DNA from: Pusillimonas sp. UBA6240
GTDB taxonomy: Bacteria; Pseudomonadota; Gammaproteobacteria; Burkholderiales; Burkholderiaceae_B
DNA: 35,093 bases
Reading direction: 5' to 3'
Assembly (NCBI GenBank): GCA_002441445.1
Contig: DJWC01000087.1
Coordinates: forward strand, 466 to 35,558
Under the pieces are notes generated by a model, which did not search any database, was not told the origin of the DNA, and saw nothing but the letters and a program-made list of their open reading frames with translations. Positions 14,609-22,265 of this stretch are shown one piece after another; position 1 is the stretch's first letter, and the number at the start of each line of letters is the position of its first letter. The translations under genes and the position numbers were made by a program.

Positions 14609-16116
14609 AGGGCGGGGCGCGCGCTGGTCGGGCTTGCGCGGCCGCAGCCAACATGATGGTGGCGGGCGGGGCACATGCTCGCCCAATGTGCATGGCTGCA
14701 GCCGGCAATATGGTGGCGACCGGCGGCGCAAGGGCGGGTGAAGGCCTGTATCGCCACCCGGCGAGCCGGCCTCTTTCACGGCCTCGTTCATGGTCTGTTT
14801 TATGGGCTCGGTCATATAGCGATCAACGCGGGCAGGCGCTGGTTCTGGGCATGCTGCTCGCCGGGCTGGCCGCTGTGGCGCTGGTCCGGTATTTCGCGGT
14901 CGGCCAGGCCGTCGGCGCCAAGGCGCGTCAATTGCACGCGCTGGATGCCGCCGCATACAGCGGCGCCCTGGTGCAGGCGCGTGCGCTGAATATGCTGGCT
15001 TATATCAATCGGGCCCATGTCGGCCATCAGCTTGCCATGGCTCATTTACTGACACTGGGATCCTGGGCGTCGCTGGGTGCGGCGCAGTCCAGGCAACTGG
15101 CCGTAGGCAACCCGCCGTCCTATCTGATCGCCATGCTGTTTGGCGCCGAGCACGGGGCGGCCTATCTTGCCGCCAGCCGCGCCAGCGGGCTGGAAGCATT
15201 GGCCCATTCGCAAAGCGGGCTTGCCCAGGCTTATGCCGCGCATGACCGAACAGTGCGCGAAACATTGTCGGTGGTGCAAAGCGATATCGTACAAGGCTTG
15301 CCGCAGGCGCGCTGGACGGCCATGCAGGCGGTTTTGGGCGCCAACTATCCGGAAGCTCCGGCTGGTCGCTTCGAACTGCGGGTCACGGAAGATGGCTGGC
15401 CCGGTTATGTCCAGGCTTATGCTCCCCGGCGCCCGGCCATGCGCTCGCTGGTCTTGGGCGCCGCGGCGTTGTATCGGTTTCTGGACGCTCGCAACCATAC
15501 GGCCTCCAACGCGTGGATGGTGGACGCGCGCTGCGTCGGGCGGCGCCATCAATTGCGCCGGCGCGGCGCCACCGAACTGGACGACCTGGGGCGATGGCAG
15601 TCCATCGACACGCAATCATTCCATGCGCTGCGATCGAATCGCTGGATAGGCTGCTACCACCGCGAATATGCCATGGGCTGGGGCTGGATACCCGGCGCGG
15701 CCTCGCAAACGATGTCCGAAGCCCATGTGGATGATCCGCCCCATGATTTCTCGGAGCAGGATTTCTGGCGCTGGGTGCGGGATGCGACAGACTGGGATAT
15801 TGCATCCGGCCAGGACAACCCCTTGGCCAACTCCAAGGCGGCGGCGAGCCGGCCGCAGTGGCAGGGCGGCGGTCTGCCAGTGTATTTCGATGTCGCCGAA
15901 GCCGGCGCCGGCGTGCCGCTGCGTTTCGGCGTGGCCCTGCGCCATCCCGGTCCGGACGAGCTCGTAATCAGTACGGCAAGCGCGGCCGAAGCCTTTTTCC
16001 AGCGGCCGCAGGAGCGCGCCGATGGCCGGGCTGAGCTGCCCAATTTATTCCATCCTTATTGGCAAGCCAGGCTGGCGCCTTCGGCGCCGCCGGCGCAAAC
16101 GGAGGCGTCGCAATGA
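14605..16116 (+). CDS. TadG-like pilus assembly protein with long N-terminal extension
   Basis: A 503-residue protein with one membrane helix (GQALVLGMLLAGLAAVALV, about 76-95) followed by a large extracytoplasmic part rich in Trp, Arg and Ala. The RGQALV opening and the alternating hydrophobic segment VGAKARQLHALDAAAYSGAL fit the TadG/TadE 'Tad-like' N-terminal domain. It lacks Glu at +5, so it is probably not a processed pilin. The first ~75 residues (from the ATG that overlaps the pilin stop) are unlike the family, contain imperfect short repeats (MMVAGGAHARP and NMVATGGARAG), and may be non-native or reflect a downstream start. Role: probable envelope component or adhesive tip of the Flp pilus, inferred from the neighbours. 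Confidence 0.68.
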   Translation: MKGGARAGRACAAAANMMVAGGAHARPMCMAAAGNMVATGGARAGEGLYRHPASRPLSRPRSWSVLWARSYSDQRGQALVLGMLLAGLAAVALVRYFAVGQAVGAKARQLHALDAAAYSGALVQARALNMLAYINRAHVGHQLAMAHLLTLGSWASLGAAQSRQLAVGNPPSYLIAMLFGAEHGAAYLAASRASGLEALAHSQSGLAQAYAAHDRTVRETLSVVQSDIVQGLPQARWTAMQAVLGANYPEAPAGRFELRVTEDGWPGYVQAYAPRRPAMRSLVLGAAALYRFLDARNHTASNAWMVDARCVGRRHQLRRRGATELDDLGRWQSIDTQSFHALRSNRWIGCYHREYAMGWGWIPGAASQTMSEAHVDDPPHDFSEQDFWRWVRDATDWDIASGQDNPLANSKAAASRPQWQGGGLPVYFDVAEAGAGVPLRFGVALRHPGPDELVISTASAAEAFFQRPQERADGRAELPNLFHPYWQARLAPSAPPAQTEASQ

Positions 16117-17162
16117 TCATGCAGCGAAATGCGAGCCTCTTCATCTCGCGGCCCGCGCGCCATCCGGATTCGCTAGGCATAGAACAGTCAGCAGTGACTG
16201 TTCTACGTCCGGGCTCCCCCACCTCGCGGCCTGCATGCCGCTCGGATTCGCTAGGCGTAGAACAGTCAGCAGTGACTGTTCTACGTCCGAGCTCATCCAT
16301 TCGCCGTGGGGTGGGGGGCTCCGAATGCGAGTCAGCAGCCGGGCTCGCGCATTGGCATAGGCTGAAGGCTTGCGGCCGGTCCCGTTCATTGGCAAGCCCG
16401 CAAGCGGGACAAGCCATAGCGGAAGGCTTGCTGGCCATGGGTCTGCTGGCGGCGCTGGGGACGGCGATAGTCTGGCTCGGGCAGATGCAGGATATCGGCC
16501 TGGCCGCGCGGCATGCCGGCGCTTATGCAGCCTTCGCGGCGGCCCGGGGGCATTTCTCTGCGGACGAGACACGCACAAGCTTCTTTTCCGGGCCGGCCCA
16601 TCGCTGGATGAGTCTTCAAGGCCGGCTGCTGCTGGAGCAGCTCGAGCGGGATGTCGCTGTGCAATTGACGCCTCGAAATCCGCTGGCTGGCGACGCCCAG
16701 CCTGGCGGGCCACAGCCGGCGGCCAGCGCCCTGCGGGACGCATGGAGCATGGAGGGCGGTCTGCTGCGGGCGCAGGTGGCCGCGGCGCCGCAATACATTC
16801 GGTTTCCGGCTGCCCGGCCCATAAACGGCGTATCGGGCGAAGACGCTACGCAACGAGAAATGGATGGCTTCGTCTTGCGCCGCCATACTTCCATTTTGAC
16901 TGGCGCCGGGCACGCTTCCGGCGACGACGCTGCACAAGCCCGCCTTGCCGCCTCGGCCCTGGCCTGGGGGCGCGACGCCGGCGGCTCCTACAGGCTGGGT
17001 CGCAGCGTACATGCCCTGATGGAAGGGGTGGACGCGGCCTGGGCGCGCCCGGCTCCTCTGTTCGACTGGCTATCTCCATGGTCGGGCCATGTGCCGGGCC
17101 GCCATCTTCGTTCCGCTCCTCGGGGGATATATGAAAATCAAATTCCGGCAGCCGCGCCCTGA
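16113..17162 (+). CDS. TadE-like pseudopilin carrying an in-frame repeat insertion
   Basis: A 349-residue protein. Residues 99-125 (AGQAIAEGLLAMGLLAALG...) form a prepilin-like helix with Gly99 at -1 and Glu104 at +5, and the following ARHAGAYAAFAAARG is typical of TadE/TadF minor pilins. The ATG overlaps the preceding stop (ATGA) and has GGAGG 7 bases before it. Between start and helix lies an unusual ~98-residue leader, most of it a 26-residue repeat (SRPAR..DSLGIEQSAVTVLRP) encoded by tandem 78-base palindromic units. A GTG at 16311 is a possible downstream start after the repeats, without a good ribosome site. Function: minor pilin of the Tad system. Confidence 0.65.
   Translation: MIMQRNASLFISRPARHPDSLGIEQSAVTVLRPGSPTSRPACRSDSLGVEQSAVTVLRPSSSIRRGVGGSECESAAGLAHWHRLKACGRSRSLASPQAGQAIAEGLLAMGLLAALGTAIVWLGQMQDIGLAARHAGAYAAFAAARGHFSADETRTSFFSGPAHRWMSLQGRLLLEQLERDVAVQLTPRNPLAGDAQPGGPQPAASALRDAWSMEGGLLRAQVAAAPQYIRFPAARPINGVSGEDATQREMDGFVLRRHTSILTGAGHASGDDAAQARLAASALAWGRDAGGSYRLGRSVHALMEGVDAAWARPAPLFDWLSPWSGHVPGRHLRSAPRGIYENQIPAAAP
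16142..16297. repeat. Two tandem 78-base units, each with a perfect palindrome, inside the TadE-like gene
   Basis: Units at 16142-16219 and 16220-16297 are similar over about 75 bases. Each contains TAGAACAGTCA, a GCAG loop, and TGACTGTTCTA (16180-16205 and 16258-16283), an exact 11-base-pair inverted repeat; copy 2 extends by two further pairs. The shared lead is GGATTCGCTAGGC. The period is a multiple of three, so the host reading frame stays open. The form resembles a REP/BIME-type dispersed palindromic element. No transposase is nearby, and no further copy was noticed in this window. Confidence 0.88.
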
Positions 17163-17847
17163 ACGGCAAGAATCGCGACGCCTGCCGCACGCGCGATTTT
17201 GCAGCGCGGCGGCTGTATGGTCATGCATGCTCCTCCCTTTGCCCGCCATCGGGGCGCAGGCGGACTACAGCCGGCTTGCCGCTCTGGAGGCTCCCGGGCT
17301 GGTCTGGGATAGCGGGCAATCCATGCAATTGTCCGGCGTGCCCGTCTATGTGCGGCCTTTCTCTTCGATGCGGCGGCCGGCCGATGTGGCTCAGACGCTC
17401 AGCGCAAAGACGGGCGTGTTCCAGCGCATACTGGTGGCGCCGCGCAAGATTCTGCTTTCGGGCCTGGATGATGGCTGGCATTGGCTCGCGCATATCGAAT
17501 CGGACGAACGCGGCACGCAGGGCTATGTTTCCATGCTGGGCCTGGCGGTCGATGCGAGCGACCGCGGGCCGATGCCGGCGTGGCTGCCGCCGCAGGCCGA
17601 CAGGCTGTTCAGCCACCACGATGCCCCGGCTGGGACGGTGGCGCAACAGCTATACACGGTGCCGCTAAACGCTACGCAGCTCAGCACTTATTTGCGCAAG
17701 CAATTGCGCGCCGAAGGCTGGACGCCGGAACCGCAATTGGCCGGCCTGGCGGGGCACAGCGCATGGCGCCGCGGCCAGTCCCGGCTGACGCTTGCACTCA
17801 GCCCCGCCGCATCAGGCACTTCCCTATACATCCAGCACCGGGAATGA
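17131..17847 (+). CDS. Unrecognised exported protein of the Tad locus
   Basis: A 238-residue protein I do not recognise. The start at 17131 follows GGGGGAT and overlaps the end of the TadE-like gene by 32 bases. A long basic N-region (~22 residues) leads into a hydrophobic stretch (about 24-40) and a likely signal peptidase site near IGAQA, so it is probably periplasmic. The mature part contains VPVYVRPFSSMRRPADVAQT, ILLSGLDDGWHWLAHIES, GYVSMLGL, and a C-terminal half with LSTYLRKQLRAEGW and SRLTLALSPAASGTSLYI. The alternating beta-like pattern suggests a small globular alpha/beta fold. Position between TadE and CpaB implies a role in pilus assembly or secretin function; this is inference only. 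Confidence 0.7.
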   Translation: MKIKFRQPRPERQESRRLPHARFCSAAAVWSCMLLPLPAIGAQADYSRLAALEAPGLVWDSGQSMQLSGVPVYVRPFSSMRRPADVAQTLSAKTGVFQRILVAPRKILLSGLDDGWHWLAHIESDERGTQGYVSMLGLAVDASDRGPMPAWLPPQADRLFSHHDAPAGTVAQQLYTVPLNATQLSTYLRKQLRAEGWTPEPQLAGLAGHSAWRRGQSRLTLALSPAASGTSLYIQHRE

Positions 17848-17862
17848 CTCGAGGTGATCACC

Positions 17863-18831
17863 ATGCGACCATTCGCCTTGAATCGTTCCACGCTCATGCT
17901 GCTGCTTGCCGTGGCGGCGGGATTATGTTCCGCCTGGGCGGCAAGGCAGCACATCCAGGGGCGCGTGCAGATGCTGGAGGCCCGGGCGCGCGTGCCCACC
18001 GTGGAACGCATCGTCGCGGCCCACGATCTGCCGGCCGGGACGCAGCTTGCCCCGCATCACCTGGTCATACGCAGCTTCCCGGCCGCCATGGTTTCCAGCG
18101 ACAGCCTGGCGCCGGAGCGCTATACCGAACTCAGCGGATCCGTATTGCGGGCGCCTCTGCGGGCGGGCGATCCGGTCCTGCCCGTGCATGCCGCCGTACA
18201 AGAAAACGGCGCATTCTCCAGCCATCTTTCAGCCGGCAGAAGGGCGATCACCATGCCCGTCGACGCCATCAATTCCGTCTCCGGGCTGCTGCAGCCCGGC
18301 GACCTCATCGATTTATATGTTTCCTTCGAATACCAGCGCCGCCGCATCACCGCACCCTTGCTGCAAGGGGTGATGGTCCTGGCGACCGGCGCCAATACCC
18401 AGGCGGGGCGGAACACGGGCCATGCCCACTCCGAGGCCTATGGCACGGTCACGCTGGATGCGGCGCCGGAGGATGCCGTCAAGCTCGTGGCGGCCAGGCA
18501 GAGCGGCGCGATCACCGCGGTGCTGCGCTCGCCGCACGATGGCGACGCCACGCAGAAGGCAGTCAGGGGGGACCTGGCCACTTTGCTGGGGGTCAATAGG
18601 CCGCCGCCCCTTCCCGCCGCCAAAGTGCCGGTGCTGTATGGCAACAAGGCGATGCGCAGCGTGCCGCGGCTGGCCCCCGACGCCCCCGCGGCGCCCCAGT
18701 CCGGCGGCCTATTCGATCTCCCCCACGCCCAGGAGCTGGTCAGCGCCTGGATGCGCGCTGCCGAGCAGGGCGCGCACGTCGATGATATTTCCATTGCGGC
18801 GTCTGCGGCGCCGATGGAATTGCCGCAATAG
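17863..18831 (+). CDS. cpaB: Flp pilus assembly protein CpaB/RcpC
   Basis: A 322-residue periplasmic protein anchored by one N-terminal helix (about 10-27). The SAF domain follows (VERIVAAHDLPAGTQLAPHH, FPAAMVSSDSL, LRAPLRAGDPVLPVH), then the RcpC/CpaB domain with RRAITMPVDAINSVSGLLQP, GDLIDLYVSFEYQRR and TVTLDAAPEDAVKLVAARQS. CpaB proteins are thought to gate or stabilise the Tad secretin. GAGGTGATC (17851-17859), a near-exact complement of the 16S rRNA tail, precedes the ATG; a GTG at 17854 within it is less likely. It ends 8 bases before the secretin gene. Confidence 0.92.
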   Translation: MRPFALNRSTLMLLLAVAAGLCSAWAARQHIQGRVQMLEARARVPTVERIVAAHDLPAGTQLAPHHLVIRSFPAAMVSSDSLAPERYTELSGSVLRAPLRAGDPVLPVHAAVQENGAFSSHLSAGRRAITMPVDAINSVSGLLQPGDLIDLYVSFEYQRRRITAPLLQGVMVLATGANTQAGRNTGHAHSEAYGTVTLDAAPEDAVKLVAARQSGAITAVLRSPHDGDATQKAVRGDLATLLGVNRPPPLPAAKVPVLYGNKAMRSVPRLAPDAPAAPQSGGLFDLPHAQELVSAWMRAAEQGAHVDDISIAASAAPMELPQ

Positions 18832-18839
18832 GGCGCGCT

Positions 18840-20306
18840 ATGAAATGGATGATCCGATTGTCCGCTTTGGCGGGGGCGCTGCTTCTGGCCGCTCCGAAGA
18901 CTATACAGGCGCGCTCGGAAACGCTGCTGGAAATGCAGGTCGGCGAAGTCAAAGTGCTGGCCGCGCCCGATGTGGCCCGCGTGGCCGTGGGGGATGGCCA
19001 TGTCGTCAACGCTGTGGCCACCGAAGACAAGGAGGTCATTGTGTTTGCCCGTAATCAAGGCTCCAGCGCATTGCAGATCTGGGCCGAAAACGGCCGCCGC
19101 CGTCTGTATCGGGTCGAGGTCGCGGCCGAGGGCGCGCGGCGGGTGCAGCAGGAACTGCAGGAGGTATTAGGGCGCATTCCCCAAGCAAGAGTGTCCGCCG
19201 TCGGCGACAAGCTGATGGTCGAAGGCGATGATCTATCCGACGATGACCGCGAGCGGGTCGCCGAGCTGGCCAAGCGTTATCCGCAGCTGCTGAACCTGAC
19301 CGGCCAGGTGGGATGGGACCGCATGGTGTTGCTGGATGTGCAAGTGGTCGAGGTTCCGCGCAATGTGCTTCAGGAATTGGGCTTGCGCTGGACGGCGCCG
19401 GCGGCGGGCGGCTTGAATGCGGGGCTCGCCTGGGATGGCGGTACGCGCAGGCTCGCGGAGCGGCCCGGCGAATCCGTCATGCCTCTGCCATTTCCCGCAG
19501 GCGTGGCGGGATATTTCGGCGTCAATGCCTTGTTTTCCGCGACGATCAACGCCATGGCGCAAAGCGGATCGGCGGTCGTGCTGGCCCAGCCGCAGCTGCT
19601 CGCGCGCAGCGGCGCGACGGCGGAGTTCCTGGCCGGCGGCGAGGTGCCGTATTCGACTGTGGACGCCAATGGCAACACCAATACCGCCTTCAAGCCTTAT
19701 GGCGTTTCCTTGCGCATCACACCGCGCGTCGAGCGCAACGGCGCGGTGCGCTCGCGCATCGAGGTCGAGGTCAGCGCCGTCGATCCCGCCTTGTCCGCGC
19801 CCAATGGCCCTTCGCTGAAAACCCGGCGTGCGGCGACGGAGTTCAATGTGCAGTCCGGCCAGACGCTGGTGCTTGCCGGTTTCCTGTCCCGCGATCATTC
19901 CCAGAATGTGGACAAGGTGCCCGGGCTTGCCGCCATTCCCGTGCTGGGCGAACTCTTCAAGTCGCGCCGCTTCCAGCGCAATGAAACAGAGCTCGCGATA
20001 CTGGTCACGCCCGTGGTGGTGGCGGCCGATCATCCCGCCTTGGCGGACCGCGTGCAAAAAAGCCGCGCCGTGCTGGATGCCGCTTTTCCCGGCCAGCCTT
20101 TGATCAACACGCCTTTGCTGCCCGCCGGCCTGCCTCAGCCGATGGCGGCTAGCCAGGCCTCTTATTGGAACGGGGAGCAGGGTAGCGGCCCGCAAGGTCG
20201 CGAGACGCCGGCGCCGCCCAGCACCGGTGTTCCTCTTCGGTCCGCCACGGACAACGGCCGGCCTGTCGCAAGAACCGGCTTCAATCGGCATCGCTTTACG
20301 GACTAA
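18840..20306 (+). CDS. cpaC: Tad outer-membrane secretin CpaC/RcpA
   Basis: A 488-residue protein with a signal peptide (residues 1-24, ending TIQA), the pilus-type secretin N-terminal domain (MQVGEVKVLAAPDVARVAVG ... ALQIWAENGRRRLYRV), a BON-like segment (RVSAVGDKLMVEGDDLSDDD), and the C-terminal secretin core with VVLAQPQLLARSGATAEFLA, GGEVPYSTVDANGN, YGVSLRITPRV, TEFNVQSGQTLVLAGFLSRD and VPGLAAIPVLGELFKSRRFQ. It forms the multimeric outer-membrane channel for the Flp pilus. The final ~80 residues are Pro/Gly-rich and variable. Gene order cpaB-cpaC-tadA-tadB-tadC is classical for Tad loci. Confidence 0.95.
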   Translation: MKWMIRLSALAGALLLAAPKTIQARSETLLEMQVGEVKVLAAPDVARVAVGDGHVVNAVATEDKEVIVFARNQGSSALQIWAENGRRRLYRVEVAAEGARRVQQELQEVLGRIPQARVSAVGDKLMVEGDDLSDDDRERVAELAKRYPQLLNLTGQVGWDRMVLLDVQVVEVPRNVLQELGLRWTAPAAGGLNAGLAWDGGTRRLAERPGESVMPLPFPAGVAGYFGVNALFSATINAMAQSGSAVVLAQPQLLARSGATAEFLAGGEVPYSTVDANGNTNTAFKPYGVSLRITPRVERNGAVRSRIEVEVSAVDPALSAPNGPSLKTRRAATEFNVQSGQTLVLAGFLSRDHSQNVDKVPGLAAIPVLGELFKSRRFQRNETELAILVTPVVVAADHPALADRVQKSRAVLDAAFPGQPLINTPLLPAGLPQPMAASQASYWNGEQGSGPQGRETPAPPSTGVPLRSATDNGRPVARTGFNRHRFTD

Positions 20307-20315
20307 GGCCCAAAC

Positions 20316-22265
20316 ATGCTCGAACTGGAATTGCACTTCGAAGGAGGAACCAGGGAACGGCGCCGTTTCGACTTGCCGCTCGATATAGGGCGCGACGCCG
20401 GCGCGGGCCTGCGCATCCAGGCGTGGCGGGTGGGCAGGCGCCACGCCCGCATCGACAGCCGGCAGGGCAGCCTCTTCATCCAGGACCATGGCGCGTTGAG
20501 CGGCACCTGGGTGAACGGCAAACGCATTGCGGACTACGGACCATTGCTCGAGGGAGATGAAATCGTCATAGGCCCTTGCCTGATGCGCATATTGGTGCAA
20601 GAAGGCTGCGCCGAACACTCGGGCGGCGTGGCGGCGGCTGCCGCCGACCGCCGCGGCGCCAGCGATGCCATGGAGCCGACCGCTACCCGTTGCGCTGCGG
20701 CTGGCGGCGGACCGGGCGGCTCCGAGGCGGCCTTCATCGGCATGAAGGCTTTACGAAAGACAGGCGTCGGTATGGGGACTCCAGGCGAGGCAGTTATCGG
20801 CGTGGCTTCCACGGCCGCAGTGCGCGCCGAAACGGATGATGCGGTGGCGCTCGCGGCGACGGAAGGCGCCGCGGGCAAGCCGGGCGGCTCGAGCAGCGGC
20901 GGCGCCTTTGCAACGCTGCCGCAGGACCAGTTGCTGCGCCATCGCCGGCGCCTGCATGCCGAGCTGCTCGAAGCCTTGGACTTGCGCCGCCGGGACATCG
21001 CCAGCCTCAGCGACGAAGCCTTGCGAGCCATGGCCGAAGAAGTCCTGGGCGCCATCGTCGCCCGGGATGCCGGCCTGCCCGCCGGCGTCGACCGCCGCAT
21101 CATCGCCGAGCAGGTCGTGAACGAGGCGGTGGGCCTGGGGCCTCTGGAGCCTTTGCTGGCCGATCATCGCATTTCGGAAATCATGGTCAATCGGCACGAC
21201 GAAATCTTCATCGAGTCCGATGGGCGGCTCGATCGGCATGGCGCCGTTTTCAGCAGCGAACAAGCCGTATTGGGCGTCATCGAGCGCATCGTCTCGCCGC
21301 TCGGGCGGCGCATAGACGAAAGCTCGCCCATGGTGGACGCCAGGCTGCGCGATGGTTCGCGTGTGAACGCTGTCATCCCGCCCATCGCGCTGCGCGGCGC
21401 AAGCCTGACCATACGCAAGTTTCCGCAGGCGCGGCCCGGCATGGAAGATCTTCTCAGGGTCGGTGCGCTGGACCATGCCATGCGCGACTTCCTGCGCGCC
21501 TGCGTGCGCGGCAGAAAAAACCTGATCGTCTCCGGGGGGACGGGATCGGGCAAGACGACATTGCTCAATGTGCTGTCCAACTACATACCGGATGGCGAGC
21601 GCGTCATCACCATAGAAGACGCCGCCGAACTGCGCCTGGATCATCAGCACCTGGTGGCCCTGGAGGCGCGTCCCGCCAACCTCGAAGGTAGAGGGCGCAT
21701 AGAAATACGCGACCTGGTCAGGAATGCCTTGCGCATGAGGCCCGACCGCATCGTCATCGGCGAATGCCGGGGCGCGGAGGCCTTCGACATGCTGGCGGCC
21801 ATGAACACCGGCCACGAGGGCTCGCTGACGACTTTGCACGCCAACAGCCCGCGCGATGCGCTGGCACGCCTTGAAACCATGATATTGATGGCGGGGATGG
21901 ACCTGCCCTTGTCCGCCGTGCGCGAGCATATCGCCGCCAGCATAGATTTCATTGTGCAGCAGGCGCGGCTGGCCGACGGCAGGCGCCTGCTGACTTCCAT
22001 CGTGGAGGTCACCGGCATGGAAAGCGGCCGCATCCAGACGCAGGAACTGTTTCGTTATGTGCAGGCGCCGGCGCCCGCCTTCCAGGGCTGCGGCGTGCTG
22101 CCGGAATGCTTCATGGATGAACACGGCGGCAGCCGCTTGCCGGCGTCCATGTTCGATCAACGGACCGAAGTCGACATCGGCCGCGGCGCCGGGGTATCGC
22201 CGCCGCAGGCGGCGGGCATCGAAAGCGCCGGGCGCGGCCGTGAAGGGCCGGGAGGGCGCGGATGA
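20316..22265 (+). CDS. tadA: FHA-CpaF/TadA fusion: pilus assembly ATPase with N-terminal forkhead-associated domain
   Basis: A 649-residue cytoplasmic secretion ATPase that powers Flp pilus assembly. Residues 1-93 are an FHA domain (LDIGRDAGAG with Gly25-Arg26, VGRRHARID with His43, GTWVNGKR with Asn67), normally a phosphothreonine reader. Residues 94-200 are an Ala/Gly/Thr-rich linker. Residues 205-600 are CpaF/TadA: VNEAVGLGPLEPLLAD, ISEIMVNRHDEIFIE, Walker A GGTGSGKTT (407-415), EDAAELRL, Walker B region RPDRIVIGECRGAEAFDML, and TTLHANSPRDAL with His508. Typical TadA is ~420 residues, so the extra length is the fusion. The Ser usually found in the FHA SRxH motif is Gly40. Its stop overlaps tadB as ATGA. 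Confidence 0.93.
   Translation: MLELELHFEGGTRERRRFDLPLDIGRDAGAGLRIQAWRVGRRHARIDSRQGSLFIQDHGALSGTWVNGKRIADYGPLLEGDEIVIGPCLMRILVQEGCAEHSGGVAAAAADRRGASDAMEPTATRCAAAGGGPGGSEAAFIGMKALRKTGVGMGTPGEAVIGVASTAAVRAETDDAVALAATEGAAGKPGGSSSGGAFATLPQDQLLRHRRRLHAELLEALDLRRRDIASLSDEALRAMAEEVLGAIVARDAGLPAGVDRRIIAEQVVNEAVGLGPLEPLLADHRISEIMVNRHDEIFIESDGRLDRHGAVFSSEQAVLGVIERIVSPLGRRIDESSPMVDARLRDGSRVNAVIPPIALRGASLTIRKFPQARPGMEDLLRVGALDHAMRDFLRACVRGRKNLIVSGGTGSGKTTLLNVLSNYIPDGERVITIEDAAELRLDHQHLVALEARPANLEGRGRIEIRDLVRNALRMRPDRIVIGECRGAEAFDMLAAMNTGHEGSLTTLHANSPRDALARLETMILMAGMDLPLSAVREHIAASIDFIVQQARLADGRRLLTSIVEVTGMESGRIQTQELFRYVQAPAPAFQGCGVLPECFMDEHGGSRLPASMFDQRTEVDIGRGAGVSPPQAAGIESAGRGREGPGGRG

Noticed and set aside
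16142..16297. Possible CRISPR array
   Set aside because: Only two copies, adjacent rather than separated by unique spacers, inside a coding frame, and no cas genes; it is a tandem palindromic repeat.
19233..20618. Long minus-strand frame opposite the secretin gene and the FHA region
   Set aside because: Spans two real genes on the other strand and has low-complexity composition; not a gene.
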